This document shows positions 44,839-57,520 of a DNA stretch of 64,000 nt, piece by piece. Under the pieces are notes generated by a model. That model saw only the letters and a list, made by a program, of their open reading frames with translations. It had not been told where the DNA came from and searched no databases. Source of the stretch: Capra hircus (Eukaryota > Chordata > Mammalia > Artiodactyla > Bovidae); NCBI RefSeq assembly GCF_001704415.2, contig NC_030836.1, positions 23,782,001 to 23,846,000 on the forward strand. The letters run 5' to 3'. The translations under genes and the position numbers were made by a program. How positions within the stretch are numbered: position 1 is the stretch's first letter; each line of letters begins with the position of its first letter.

Positions 44839-46285
44839 CTGTTTTTTAAAAAGAAGTAATATAAATAATTATTAAGCTAATCATGTAACAATTGATTTCA
44901 TGGTCTTTTAAGTCACGGCAAGTAAGAAACCATTTCAAAGATTAGACATTCTTAAACAAATGGCAGGTCACTATTTTCTCTAGAAAAAAAGATGTTAAAA
45001 ATAAAGTAATGTAACTTGGCTTTCCCCCATATAAAAAAGATAATAAGGGTAACAAGGCTAATCAGATACTCAATATGTGTTCAATTAGAGAAATGACAGT
45101 GCTGGACCACTGAAAAGTGAGACTCTACATGGAGCGAGGCTCATCCGGTCCCTTACCCATCCAGACTCTCCCACTGAGATGCTGCCAAATGAGTCTCATA
45201 CAGCCGCAGCAGTGTGAGACAGCCCAGGAGAGACCAGTAGAACTAGTACTGAACTAGACTAGCAGAACAGTCCAGACTATAGAAACACAGACAAATAAAT
45301 CTATGTGATTTTGACATCAAGCCACTAAGTTTTGGAGTGGTTTGCTACACAGAAATAAATAACTGACACATACTCTTTTGTACAAACCCAGTTCATTTCA
45401 TTTCTTCTGATTTAATTCATCCAATTTTAAAGCAAAGTAGTATGATTATGTTTGTGATGAGATAAATGAAAATTTTAAATATTACATATTTTGTTTCTGA
45501 AAATAAAAATTACACCATTCAAATAAAACTTATGTTTTAGGTATATACTCCCAAAGAAGAAATCTGATGTAACTCTTAAGGTTCACTGTAATAGCATAAA
45601 AGGCTGCTAGAAGAAATGAATATGTTCAATCAAATAAAATTTTAATTTCTTTTTGTGTAAAATTTAAATGATACCATTCCTTTTTCTTTTACTAGTGGGA
45701 CAGGCTTGACTCAACCTATTTTAAAACTGGCATTAAATAAAGCTTATAAAGTGTAAAAGTTAGAAACTGATTATCAAAAAGTCATATAAAGCTAATTTGT
45801 GTACTTTCCTGCTTTTGTTAAAAACGTGGAGTTTTACTGATTCCACAGGGTTAATGCAGATTGAGCCCAAACCAAATTCAGTATTTAACCTTGAGGTTCA
45901 TTATGCTTCAGATACCAAGAGAGAATCAAAATACTATTTATAATTCTGTCAAACAGAAAAAACCATGTAAGTCTCAAACCAATTCTTAAACTGCGTTCCT
46001 GCAGGAGAGAACTCCAAAACAGAACAGCACACTCTCAAAGAACAGAAATGAGGTTTGAACCACTGCCTGCTGAGACACTGCTGACGGAACTTATGTTCTG
46101 ACTTTCACTGGACTGACTGCCTGTTAACACCAAACATCAATATGGTCCAGATTAAGTCAGCAAAGAGTCCACAATATCCAGGATACAATGCAATACTACT
46201 CAGCATACAAAGTCCAGGAAAATGGAACCAACTGTCAAGAGGAAACAGTCAACAGATGTCAGTGCTGAGATGACCCAGATGCTGA
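44839..46285 (-). other. PRMT3: PRMT3 intronic sequence; old repeat near 45120-45370
   Basis: 45120-45370 ends with the phrase aagccactaagttttggagt then ggtttgctacacagaaataa, typical of a widespread old mammalian repeat (family not named). The rest is AT-rich and unassigned. Confidence 0.4.
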
Positions 46286-46289
46286 ATTA

Positions 46290-46990
46290 TCAGACAAAGA
46301 CGTAGACCAGAAACTATAACTATGGTGGTATGAGTTAACAGCAAAGCCACAACAGAGACACACTGAAATAAATCAAAGAGAAATTCTCAGTGGAGGAACA
46401 GAAATGACAAAAAGGGAACCTAAAGGGAATTTCAGAACTGAAAAACACAATTAACCGAAACAAAAAACTTCCTAGGCTGAGTTGCAGAATGGAGAAGACA
46501 CAGGGAAAAAAGTCAGTGAATCTGAAGTGAAACCAATTGAAAGGAACCAATTTTAAAAAACAAGGGGAAAAGACTGAAAATAAAATGCCCAGAGACTAAG
46601 GGACCTATGGAGCTAACAGACATCTGACTGGAGGTCTAGACTGAAAAGAAAAATATGATAGAACAGGAAAAAAAAAACCCAACACTTTTAAAATTCTATA
46701 TCCGGAAAAATATCCTTTAGAGAATGAAGGATAAAAATATTTCCAAGTGAAGGAAAATTAAAGAATCTATTGACAACAGGCTTTTTAGAAGACATTTTAA
46801 AGGAAGTTCTTTAGGCTGACAGGCAATTATACTGGAAGGAAACCTGAAATATCAAAAATAAGAAAACAACAGAAATGATAAATAGTTGGATAACTATAAA
46901 ACACTACGTTCCCCCTCTGAATTTCTTTGATACCTATGATTATTTAAGGCAAAAAATTATAACATCATCTGGTGGGGTTTTCAATGTAAG
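46290..46990 (+). mobile_element. Old L1M ORF1-region fragment, sense
   Basis: A-rich sequence with gagaaattctcagtggagga, agagactaagggacctatgg, ttctatatccggaaaaatat, tcctttagagaatgaagg and tctttaggctgacaggcaat. These are landmarks of the old L1 ORF1/spacer region. No open frame. Confidence 0.65.
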
Positions 46991-47218
46991 CACACATAAG
47001 CACAAAACTCAGTGCAGGGGCTAGAGGGCAGGAGGAAGAATGAAATCTAAACCATAAATAATGTCTATAAAGTCTGCAAATAAAGAAGGCTCTTCAAGCA
47101 GCATACACAAGGCAGAAACTTAATACAAGAAAAATTTTAATTTTAGTATCAAAACTAAAAGATAGAGATGAGAGAATATTTGCCATACATATAACAAATG
47201 GTCACTGTTCTTTGTACA

Positions 47219-47432
47219 CTCAGTTCAGTTCAGTCGCTCAGTCGTGTCCAACTCTTTGCAACCTCATGAATTGCCGCACTCCAGGCCTCCCTGTCCATCA
47301 CCAACTCCCAGAGTTCATCCAAACTCTTGTCCATCGAGTCAGTGATGCCATCCAGCCATCTCATCCTCTGTCGTCCCCTTCTCCTCCTGCCCCCAACCCC
47401 TCCCAGCATCAGTCTTTTCCAATGAATCAGCT
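47219..47432 (-). mobile_element. BovB LINE 3' fragment
   Basis: Antisense: cagttcagttcagtcgctca, catcctctgtcgtccccttc, truncated at ccaatgaatcagctc. About 215 bp. It lies in the same orientation as PRMT3. Confidence 0.9.
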
Positions 47433-47599
47433 CCCTAAGCTACTACAAATTAGTAAAACAGCAATGCATCAAAAGAAGCTAACAAAAGACAAAGCAAGAG
47501 AATTACAAAAGAAAAACAAATGATTAATAGACATATTAAAAAAAAGTTTCACCTACTTAGAAAAAAATAAGTAAATTAAGACAACTGGATACAATTTTC

Positions 47600-48250
47600 T
47601 TTGATTGTGTTTTTTAAATGACATTATTCACAGTTGGTGGAGAAGGCAGCATTCATGCTGGGAAAATAAATGAAATAACTTTTCTACGGAAAATAACTAA
47701 TACATATTAAAAAGAAATCAGATGCAAAATAGCACACATGATATGACTCAATTTATATACAGAAATCCAAAAATAGCAAACTTAATTCATAGTGTTACAA
47801 GTCAGAAGAGGAGTTATCCTTACAACAAGGATAGAAACTGGAAGGGGTTAGGGTTTCTAGTAATATTCTGTTTCTTAAGTTGAATGCTGCGTATATACAC
47901 CTGAGGGAAAAATCACTTTGTGTAATTCTGTTAAACTATACTTATGACTTGTGTACTTTTCTGTTTTCGTTCACTCAACTAAGATTTTTTACAATATAAT
48001 ACTGGTTGATCCAGTAATTCAAAACTTCCACAAAGTTATTCTAAGGAAATTATTAAGTATGCTTGCAAAGATTTAACTATGTCAGTTTTAGCCCAAATTT
48101 TCAACAACAGGTAATCAGTTAATAAATCACAAAATCTACAAATAATAGAATACTATTTGGCCATCAAAAGTAAACCTACAGATAAGTATTTACTGATTTG
48201 GAAAAAGAGTTGTGGTATACTATTAAGAGAAAAGAATAATATGTATTTAT
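47600..48250 (+). mobile_element. Old L1M 3' region, sense
   Basis: gatatgactcaatttatata, gaaactggaaggggttaggg, tacttatgacttgtgtactt. A second piece, aattattaagtatgcttgca and agaatactatttggccatca, sits in altered order. Diverged and rearranged. Confidence 0.6.
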
Positions 48251-48620
48251 TTGGGGCACTTATTCTGTGTTACACAAATGTGAATATATAACTATCTGGA
48301 AAGATTTGACCAAGCTATTGAAAGTAATAGATAGATTTGGAATATCGATATTCTTCATGTTTATCTATCCATTTCTCACAAATATGGAGAACTGTGGTAA
48401 GTTATTTTTAATAGGACTTGAGCTAAATAATCCACAGCATTGCATGGAGAGGCATTCAATTCAGCTGTTATCTCTGATTATTTCCCTTAGTGACTCAAAA
48501 AAATCCGTCCTCTCTGTACCCCAAAGGCTAGGGCAGTGTCTAACATGTAAAAGGAACTAAACTGATTTAAAGAATGACAAGTTTTACCCAGCTAGTAATT
48601 CTAGAAAAATAACATTTTCC

Positions 48621-48827
48621 AGGGCTTCCCTGGTGACTGAGATGGTAAAGAATCTGCTTGCAATGCAGGAGACCTGGGTTTGATCCCTGGGTCAGGAAGA
48701 TCCCCTGTGGAAGGGAATGGCCACCCACTCCAGTATTCTTGCCTGGAGAATTCCATGGATAGAGGAGCCTGGTGGGCTACAGTCCACAGATCACAAAGAG
48801 TTAGGTATGACTGAACGACTAACACAC
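48621..48827 (+). mobile_element. Bov-tA SINE with 10-bp target-site duplication
   Basis: Sense: cttccctggtgactgagatg, cctgggtttgatccctgggt, gtattcttgcctggagaatt. acattttcca occurs at 48612-48621 and 48828-48837 (the final a is shared with the SINE start). It forms an inverted pair with the next SINE. Confidence 0.94.
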
Positions 48828-48851
48828 ACATTTTCCAATGAGGAGAGTAGC

Positions 48852-49066
48852 AAAAGTGAAAGTTTAGTCACTCAGTCATGCCCGAAACTTTGCGACCCCA
48901 TGGACTGTAGACTGACAGGCTCCTCCGTCCATGGGATTTTCCAGGCAAGAGTACTGGAGGGGGTTGCCATTGCCTTCTCCAGAGGATCTTCCTGACCCAG
49001 GGATCGAACCCAGGTTTTCCACATTGTAGGCAGACACTTTACCGTCTGAGCCACCAGAGAAGTCCC
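48852..49066 (-). mobile_element. Bov-tA SINE
   Basis: Antisense: gtcactcagtcatgcccgaa, gattttccaggcaagagtac, gggatcgaacccaggttttc, ctgagccaccagagaagtcc. It starts about 25 bp after the preceding SINE, in opposite orientation. Confidence 0.93.
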
Positions 49067-49189
49067 TAAAGTTGCAAGTAGAGAAGAAAAGATGCAAATG
49101 GGAAAGTAACAGCAATAGAAATTACTGAAACCCTCTCTATATGTATATATATTTTATTATAAAATCGTTGAAAAATGATAAATTTTATT

Positions 49190-49650
49190 TGTATTGGTTT
49201 GTATTAATTTTTATTGAAGAATAGTTGCTTTACAATGTTATATTTGTTTCTGCTATACAGCAAACTGAAACAGTTACATGTATACATATATCCCCTCTTT
49301 TTGGATTCCCATCTCATTTAGGTCTCCACAGAGCACTGAGTAGAGCTCCCTCTGCTATCTAGTACGTTCTCATTAGTTACCTATTTTATACATAGTGTAT
49401 ACACGGGGATGGGCTTTCCAGGTGGCTCAGTGATAAAGAATCTGCCTGCCAGTGCAGGAGATGCAGGTTTAATCCCTGGGACGGGAAGATTCCCCTGGAG
49501 TAGGAAATGGCAATTCACACCACTGTTCTTGTCTAGATAAGCCATGGACAGAGGAGTCTGTCGGGCTGCAAAGAGTCGGACATGACTGAACAACTGAGCA
49601 AGCACACAGTGTATATATTAAAACATTATGAAGACTTCTAAAGATTTTAG
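49190..49650 (-). mobile_element. L1 3' UTR fragment, antisense, interrupted by a SINE
   Basis: ttttattgaagaatagttgc, tctgctatacagcaaactga, tccacagagcactgagtaga match the antisense artiodactyl L1 3' UTR. The block catagtgtat is repeated after the SINE at 49402-49607. Confidence 0.75.
49402..49607 (+). mobile_element. Bov-tA SINE
   Basis: Sense: ggctttccaggtggctcagt, ggtttaatccctgggacg (B box altered), gagtcggacatgactgaaca. Short agtgtata copies at 49394-49401 and 49608-49615. Several bases are lost in the body (gtctgtcgggctgcaaagag). Confidence 0.88.
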
Positions 49651-52600
49651 TAAGTGGGTTCTAGAGGGAGAGGGTTACTTTATAATTATTCTTTAAGTTA
49701 TACATATGTTATATCCTCTATGTTACCAAAAATGGAAGTGAAGAAATAAAAACTTCAGTGACCTAATAAAACCTTTCGTGAAAACAACAAATTTGGGCTG
49801 AAAAGCAGCTGTTACGACGTTATCAGAAAATGCGACCAGAGTTTGAAATACATAAACTATATAAAGAGAAATGACCTATTTAACTCTGGTTTAAAAAAAA
49901 AACAAAACAGGCTGGTAATGTTAATATAACAGAACATTACAGAACTATAATCATGGAGTATAGGTTTTAATGAACACAAGAGGCTGATACACAAGTTTAC
50001 AAACAGTTAAAAAATAAAAAAGATCTGAGAATATAAAGGCATTTTAGAATTGTCTTTCAATCCCTAAATATAATTTCTATGAAATTTAGTTCTCAAAAAA
50101 GAAACTAACCTTCCCGCAGATACCCAAAAATACAGTGAAAGAAATACTGGATAGTTTAGCATAACCAAAAAACAAATAGTTTATAAACCCAAAGACAAAC
50201 AAATAAAATAAGAAAGAAAAATAGAAGACATATCTATACCATAGTTCCCTGTGAAGGACATTATAGGATCTCCAACTCTTCATGCAGATCTACCTTCCTA
50301 ATGATGTTTGCTTAAGGGTAGTGTTAAGATCAGTTCCACTGCAAACATTAAGCAGAAGCATAAGAAGTCAGGAAAAAATTCACCTGGGATTTAAAATCAC
50401 ATGCACATAATGTACTCATCAGAGAACTAAATGGTATTTACCCTCTAATACAAGCAATGCCTAGAATGACACTGTAAGGAAAGAGCTTTTTCTTCTTTTT
50501 AATAAAGTGATTCTTGATAATTACATCATATAAACTAGCTGAACTATGATCACTGTATTTATTTCTGCAAAGATGTTATAAACAGTCATATATGTCAGAT
50601 GATTTGGGGACAAAACTATTCATTTCACTGCAGAATATAAACATGCAAATGTTTTTCAATTACAGTTTAACCTCCTTGTTACCATCACTTTGACATGATA
50701 TCTCTAGGTGTTTTAAATGTTAATTTCAATGAACTCTGTGGAAGTCATTCAAATACAAGAATAAACAACCAGCACAGGAAATTGAAAATGATGCTGAACA
50801 GGTAATGGCAATAAATAACTGGAGCACATCTTGACATGTGCTTAAAAAAGGTCAGATAGATTGGAAGACCTGGCCACAGAATGAATTTCCCTTTTGTTCC
50901 ATATATATCTCTAATTAGGGGCAAGGGGAATGCTAAGGAGAGAAATAAGCTTTGAAATTAAGTATCTATAGGAGCTAGGTTAGTTTGCAAAGGCAAGGTC
51001 ACAATGAAATAAATAAAACTCACTGCCTTATACCACAGGCAGAAAAATACAGGTATAAAGTCACTAAGACTGAGAGAAAGTTAATGGTAATTAAGAACAA
51101 CAGTGATAATGACATAAACAAACAGAATGAAAGGAAAATATATGCATACAGTAAATTTCTGGGATAGTTTGATCATGCTTATAATTTGGTGAGAATCTTC
51201 CATAATTACTCTGAAGTACATAGGAAAATAATACTGACATGTAGCTTTATTGTGCATCTTAAATATTCCGAAGTATTACAAGAGAGTTTCAGAATGAGCT
51301 ATTTGTTTCTGCTTTGTGGATTTCACAAATCATTTCATGTGTACATTGAACCATTTTAAAAATCTGTTTTAAACTACATATTGTTTTTTCATCCCATACA
51401 TACAAAGTAGGATATGATACATGCTCATTTGAAGAACAATGATATGGAATAAAAATGAATTGCTTTCTCATGTATTTTAGTGTGATGAGTATTTCTTTAA
51501 AGAGGACATATCTTGTGTGTATATAACAGGATGGCAGCCAATGAAGTGAGATCAGGCTAGACCTTATGAGGAAGAAGGAAATTAAAAATTATCATTATCA
51601 CTATCACCTGCAGGGAGTAATTTATCATTTCTGTTTTTCACTGGTATCATGTTCCAGCAGCGTGTGGTTACAGCAGATACAATTAGGCAGCTGGCCACAG
51701 AAATAGGAGGATAATGTGCTTTTGATGGAGTTTATCCAAGCATGGAGATTGAGTGCTTGTAATCCATGCAGCAGAATCACTATAACAAAAATACAGTTCA
51801 TTTTTTGTTGGAGCATTTCTTTCAAAATCTTAACATGGAATTCAAACACTAACTGATGATGAGTCTGAAGCAAGTAAAGCAAGAGTAAGAAGATAATGCG
51901 TAAAAAAGATTATACATTTTAAACTTACATCACTGTCTATAAACCAATCAGATTGAGAATACAAATACAGGCCATAAAAAGCTGCTGCATAAAGAGCATG
52001 AACTCTGCTGGTGATAAGTGGTATTTAAGAAGACATAACCAAGAAAATGAAAATTACATACTACATTATTCTCCCAATATTAACTATAGCTTAAATTATA
52101 GACTCTTCCCTCTTCAATTAATTTTCTATTTTATCCCAGGAGGAAATTTGCATCTTTTCTTTCTTTCATGATTCCTCTAGGGAACAATACACGTTAAGTA
52201 CCATGTACTTCTCAAGGGGTATCACCAAACTGAGTATTGTTTAGAAATAGATCAAGCAATATGGAAAGCATCTAAACAGACAATAGGTTTAAGAATATTT
52301 TTAAAAGGTACTTTTACTAAAAAAATTCAACATAAATCATTTTTGATCTACTAAAATATTCCCAAAGTACAACTGAAATTCCTTTAAAATTTACTAAGAT
52401 TGCTCCCTTGTAGTTTACCTACAAAACTACCTACAAAGGCAGTTTTAGAGAGCAGAAGGGATCACTGCTTCAGAGACTAAAACATAGGTACTTGAATTCT
52501 GACATTTCATAAATCAATAGCTTATATGGCCTTACTCCTCAACATTTCTTCCTAGCTAGAAACACAAGATACTATTAATTTATACAGTCAATGATGTAAC

Positions 52601-52739
52601 TAACCTAACAATATATAAGGTGCGTCATATGTTGATTTGATACACTTACATACCGCAAAACGATTACCACCAGAGCATTAACTAAACCTCCATCATGCCA
52701 CATGATTATCACTTTTCTTTTGCAGTGAGAACATTTAAA
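49651..52739 (-). other. PRMT3: PRMT3 intronic sequence; no exon recognised
   Basis: About 3.1 kb of AT-rich sequence with no clear transposon. Open frames at 50086-50283 (-), 50985-51167 (+), 51625-51882 (-) and 51953-52171 (+) are low-complexity or domainless and do not match missing PRMT3 exons. Confidence 0.45.
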
Positions 52740-53415
52740 ATCTACTTTTCATAATCTTCAACTATATAATATAGCATCGTTAACTACGGTATAATCAATT
52801 TGATGTACAATGGAGCCCCAGAACTTACTCAACTTCTAACTGGAAGTCTGTACTCTTAACCAACATTTCCCCATTTTTCCCAGTCCTCCACCCACTGGTA
52901 ACCACCATTCTGTTCTCTGTTTCGGAATCTGGCCTTTTCATTTAGTTTCTAAGTATAAGAGATATCAAACAGTTGTTTGTTTCCTTCTGACTTTTTTCAC
53001 TTAGCCTAATACCCTCAAGATCCATTCATGCTGTGGTAAATGGCAAGATTTCCTTCTTTTTACAGTGGAATACTCCTCCACTGCATGTGTGTGTATATAT
53101 AGTGTGCACATGTGCGTATATATAGTGTGCACGTGTGCGTATATATAATCTTGTATCTTCTTTATCTAGTCCATTGTATACACCTTGGATGTTTCTATAT
53201 CTTGACTATTGTGAATAATCAAGACCCTGTTTTCATTTCCTCTGGACATATACCCTGAAGCAGGGTTGCTGGGTCAAATGGCGGTTCTATTTTTAATTTT
53301 CTGAGGAACCTCTGCACTGTTTCCTATAGTGGTTGTACCTACTTACATTTCCACTAAAAGTGTAGAGTTCTCTTTTCTGTATGTCCTTGCCAAGACTTAT
53401 CTCTCCAATTTCTAA
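52740..53415 (-). mobile_element. Old L1M 3' part, antisense
   Basis: atttccccatttttcccagt, tggtaaccaccattctgttc, gggttgctgggtcaaatggc, ctgcactgtttcctatagtg are antisense L1M landmarks in proper order. A small tandem repeat (53091-53147) interrupts it. Confidence 0.75.
53091..53147. repeat. 23-bp tandem repeat, 2.5 copies
   Basis: Units gYgtatatatagtgtgcacR plus tgt at 53091-53113 and 53114-53136, and a partial at 53137-53147. AT and GT/CA alternation. Confidence 0.85.
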
Positions 53416-53439
53416 GCGCAAATTCATTTTCCCTATTAC

Positions 53440-53720
53440 ATGCTTCACCAATATCATATAGTCTTTTGTTCCTAGCTAATTTTATTATTGTTTTTGACAT
53501 TCACTTATATGACTGCGTATTACCTAAATAGTTATCTGGCTCTAAGACATTTGTGACTATACAATTTATGTATCCAGTCTACTGTTGACAACTATTAAGT
53601 GCCATCTTTATGAACATTCTTTGACGAATGTATCTTGGTGAACTGAAGCACTCAGTGCTGTTGGGTACATGCCTAGGAGTGGAACTACTGCTATATGTAC
53701 ATATATGCATATACCACTTC
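53440..53720 (-). mobile_element. Old L1ME-type fragment, antisense
   Basis: catctttatgaacattcttt, then ggtacatgcctaggagtgga, resembling antisense old L1. Weak otherwise. Confidence 0.45.
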
Positions 53721-53859
53721 TGTTCCCTTTCATTGCTTCCTGTATTTCTGGACTTCCATCTAGGACCACTTTTTGTTTGCTCTTATTATGTTCATTAATC
53801 AGTTTCCTGGGGCAAATTCTTTTTTGTTCACCTGAAATACCTATTTCAGCTTCATTCTT

Positions 53860-54146
53860 CATTTTTTAAGTTTATTTTTGGTTGTGCTGGGTTTCACTGC
53901 TGCATGTGAGCTTCCCCCAGCTGCAGTGAGTGGGGGCTATTCTTTGTTGCAGTGCACAGGCTTCTCACGGAGGCAGCTTCCCTTGTTGCGAAGCACAGGC
54001 TCTAGGGGTGCAGGCTTCAGTAGTTGTGTGTGGCACATGGGCTCAGCCGCTCCGTGGCATGTGGGATCTTCCCAGACCAGGGATAGAACCCATGTCTCCT
54101 GCACTGGCAGGTGGGTTCCAATCCACTGTTCCACCAGGGAAGCTCT
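53860..54146 (-). mobile_element. CHR-type SINE with 13-bp target-site duplication
   Basis: Antisense CHR: ttggttgtgctgggtttcac, gttgcgaagcacaggctcta, ccagggatagaacccatgtc, gttccaccagggaagctc. Perfect cagcttcattctt at 53847-53859 and 54147-54159. Confidence 0.94.
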
Positions 54147-54171
54147 CAGCTTCATTCTTAAAAGTTATTTT

Positions 54172-54626
54172 CAGTTCAGTTCAGTTCACTTACTCAGTCG
54201 TGTCTGACTGTGACCCCATGGACTGCAGCACACCAGGCTTCCCTATCCATCACCAACTCCCGGAACTTACTCAAACTCATGTCTATCAAGTCATGATGCC
54301 ATCCAACCATCTCATCCCCGTCTCCTCCTGCTTTCAATCTTTCCCAGCAGCAGGGTCTTTTCCAGTGAGTCTGTTCTTTGCATCAGGTGGCCAAAGTATT
54401 GGAGCTTCAGCTTCAGCATCAGTCCTTCCAATGAATATTCAGGACTGATTTCCTTTAGGATTGATTAGTTGGATCTCCTTGCTGTTCAAGGGACTCAAGA
54501 GTCTTCTCCAACACCACAGTTCAAAAGTATCACTCTTGGAGCTCAGCTTTCTTTATAGTCCAACTCTCACATTCACACATGACTACTGGAAACGTCACAG
54601 CTTTGACTAGACGGACCTTTGTTGGC
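54172..54626 (-). mobile_element. BovB LINE 3' fragment with 11-bp target-site duplication
   Basis: Antisense BovB from cagttcagttcacttactca to gactagacggacctttgttg. Perfect aaagttatttt at 54161-54171 and 54627-54637 marks it as a 5'-truncated retrotransposition event of about 455 bp. Confidence 0.94.
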
Positions 54627-54644
54627 AAAGTTATTTTAGCTGGG

Positions 54645-56600
54645 TAAAATTCAGGGTTGGCAGTTATTTTCTTTCAGCACAGTGAGGATGTCATCACTGA
54701 ATTACCTTCTATCTTCCAATTCTATTGTTCCTGCTGAGAAATCATCTATTTATTGTTCTTTTGAAGACAATTTCAATGTTCTTCTTACAGCCCCACTGAG
54801 GCTTTTAAGATGTTCTCTTTGATTTTAGTAGAATGTATCTAGGGATATTCTAGGGAAAGTCTTCTCCCTTTTTAAATTGAAATACAATTCACATTCCATA
54901 AAAATTTCCCCATTTAAGTAAACTGTATAATTCAGTTTTTAAAAACTGAGTTGTACAATCATCACCACAATCTAATTTTATATTTTTATCAACCCCAAAG
55001 AAACCTTGTATCCATACTGCTCCTTTTATCCTCAGTTCTCAGATTTGCCTAGTATGAACATGTCAGATAAGTGGAATCATAGAACCGGAACATCATATAA
55101 ATGGAATCCCCTCACAGCAGGCCTTTTTCACTTAGCATTTTCACTCATTATTTCAGGGTTCATACATTCTGCAGCATGTATCAGGATTTCACTGTTTTCT
55201 ATACCCACATAATATTTCATTATATGGCTATACCACGTTTTGTTTATTCATTCTTCAGGTGATGGACTGCTTCCCTTTGTTAGCTGTTAAAAGTAGTGCT
55301 GCTATGTACATTCAAGAACAAGTATTTGTATGGATGTATGTTTTCATTTCTCTGGGGCACGTATCTAAAAATGGAAGGATTTTTAAAATCATTCCTATTC
55401 AAGATACGCTATATTTCTTAAATTGTAGTTCATTGTCTTTCATCTGTTTTGGGAAATTCTCAGCCATTAGCTCTTCAAACAGTTTGAAAATTCTTACCTC
55501 TTTTTCTCTTTGGGACCCCCATTTAAACATACAGGAGACTGTTTCTTGTTTCTTCTGTATCTCTTGCCCTTCCCAATGCTGCATTCTGACATCCCTGTGT
55601 GTTGTTCTGGATATTTCCTTCTGACATAAAATGTAGTTCAATAATCCTCCCTACACTAGTGATTTAATATTTGCCACTAAACTCATCTTTAGTTTTTTAG
55701 AATATCTATTCAGTTCTTTTTCAAATCTGTTATATTATTTCTTAAATATTCCCAACTCTTTTGTTCAAAATTTTCAATTTTTGTTCTTGAACTTAGTTAA
55801 GCATAGTTAAAGTCCATATCTGATCTACCTACCATCTGTAACTCCTGGAGCTGTATTTAAAAAAACATGTGTACTGATTTGGCTGCACAGCCTCAGTTGT
55901 GGCCTGTAGGATCTTTGTTGTGGTGTGACTGCTAGTTGCAGCATGCGGAATCCTAGCGCCCTGAACAGGGATCAAACCCTGGATCCCTCATCGGGAGTGC
56001 AGACTCTCGGCCACTGGACCACCAGGGAAGTCCCTGGAGCTCTATTTTTATTGCCTGTGTTACCTGGCTCCTGATTATGCTGTCTTGTGTTCTTGTGTAA
56101 CTGATTACTTTTGATTATGTTCTGACCATTATATATGAAAAACTAGAGAAATCATTCCAGATGTATAAAAATGCCCTTCTGGAAAGAATCTTTTTTCCTG
56201 CAAGGAACATGAGGGTGCTGGCAAAAACCAAGGTCATCTTAATCTAATAATGGGGTTTGAGAATTTTTTGGGCCACGCAGATGATATGAAGTGGGCCTGA
56301 AGCCCTTCCAAGGACTCATTTACTTCTGTTATTCTCTATTCTTGGGTGCAATCTTTCTGGATTCCAAGGCAAAGCACTGGGGAACTTTTAAATGGCTCCA
56401 TTTTTGTATTTCTGCCCATGTGAGGCTATCAAAAGGGTTATACAAGTCTGTTAGCTGCTTCCTCTGAAGTGGTAAATGCCTACAGGGCAAAAGCAGTCCC
56501 AAATGCCAGTCTTGTTTCTTAGGATTTCCTTCTGAGTCTTGGCTTGGTAATGCTTCATTGATTTATCTTTCTGTTATTTTCAAACAGACAGTATTTAGTT
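54645..56600 (-). mobile_element. Old L1M, antisense, several regions
   Basis: 54645-54850 resembles the antisense ORF1 region (cctgctgagaaatcatctat). 54868-55385 is 3' UTR/ORF2 end (aatacaattcacattccata; ggaatcatagaaccggaaca; tagtgctgctatgtacattc). 55400-56600 resembles the antisense 5'/ORF1 region (ttgggaaattctcagccatt; tgattatgttctgaccatta). The 5'-like block recurs on both sides of the 3' block, so at least two copies or a rearrangement are present. Confidence 0.6.
55859..56033 (-). mobile_element. CHR-type SINE, short, with 14-bp target-site duplication
   Basis: Antisense: gatttggctgcacagcctca, gcatgcggaatcctagcgcc, cagggatcaaaccctggatc, cactggaccaccagggaagt. ctggagctStattt at 55845-55858 and 56034-56047 (one mismatch). 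Confidence 0.9.
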
Positions 56601-56744
56601 TTTTTTCAGCTTTTGAAGTTGGTCTCAGTAAAAGGGTTACTCCATTTTACATAGTCTGCTGTTACAGGAGGCAGATTCATCACTGGACTGTTTTTGTTTT
56701 TTTCCTATCTAAGGTCCGTTATCCTCTAAACTAGCTCCTTCTCA

Positions 56745-57520
56745 CTTGTGTCTCAGTTTAAATGTTACTTTCCCTGAGCAGCCTTCCCTAATTCCGCAGA
56801 GATTATAACACACTCATTAAATGTTCCTGCGTTTCCTGTAACAATATTCATTATATTCATAATGCTTTCTGTTCGACTGAAAATCCCAATAGGCCCTTTA
56901 GGGCAATCTCTGCATCTGTGCTAACCTCCCTATATTCACTGCCTAGGCACAATGACCAGGTGTTCAATCTAAACATTTAGTGAAAACAGCCGTGCAGTTA
57001 CAAGGGCATGAAATAGCCTGGGATGTTCAGGGACCACAGGAAATTAATAAAGATTTGTTAACTGAGAGAACAATTAAAGAACGAAATGATATAATACGCT
57101 CGACTCCTATCAACCTTCAGGAAAAGGAAACTATGATGCTTTACTTCTCTTATCATTTCCTACTTTTTATTCAAAATTGGAATTTGATGTCAACTGCTCT
57201 AGAGGAATATTTCTTGATGTCTGTACTAACAAATAATCACTCCCCACTAATTTAGTGCAAACTGTATTGTGAAGGCTTTTTGGAAGAAAGTCATGCCTAA
57301 GGTAAAACCTTAAATATGAGTGAGTAAGAGTTTGCCAGGTCAAGGGTACCTTTTACATATGCCTGTATCATTAAAATTCTATTACAGAGCACCATAGTAC
57401 AATTATCTGTTTATATGCTGACCTCTCCTACTAAGTGAAGGTCTCTGGCGTCAGAGACTATATTTTCTTTTGCCCTCACGATGCCTAATACAGCACTAGA
57501 ATCCAATACATGCCTGAATA
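56745..57520 (+). mobile_element. LINE2 (L2) pieces, sense
   Basis: 56745-57000 (gtgtctcagtttaaatgtta; ctgagcagccttccctaatt) and 57360-57520 (gcctaatacagcactagaat; catgcctgaataa) are L2 3' segments. 57001-57300 between them is unassigned and contains an open frame without a recognised domain (56980-57255). Confidence 0.6.

Noticed and set aside
51900..51960. Donor-like acttac near 51927 suggesting a PRMT3 exon
   Set aside because: The nearest acceptor-like site leaves only about 8 nt of exon, with no protein match.
53930..54448. 172-codon plus-strand open frame
   Set aside because: It runs across an antisense CHR SINE and an antisense BovB 3' end; antisense reading of repeats, not a protein family.
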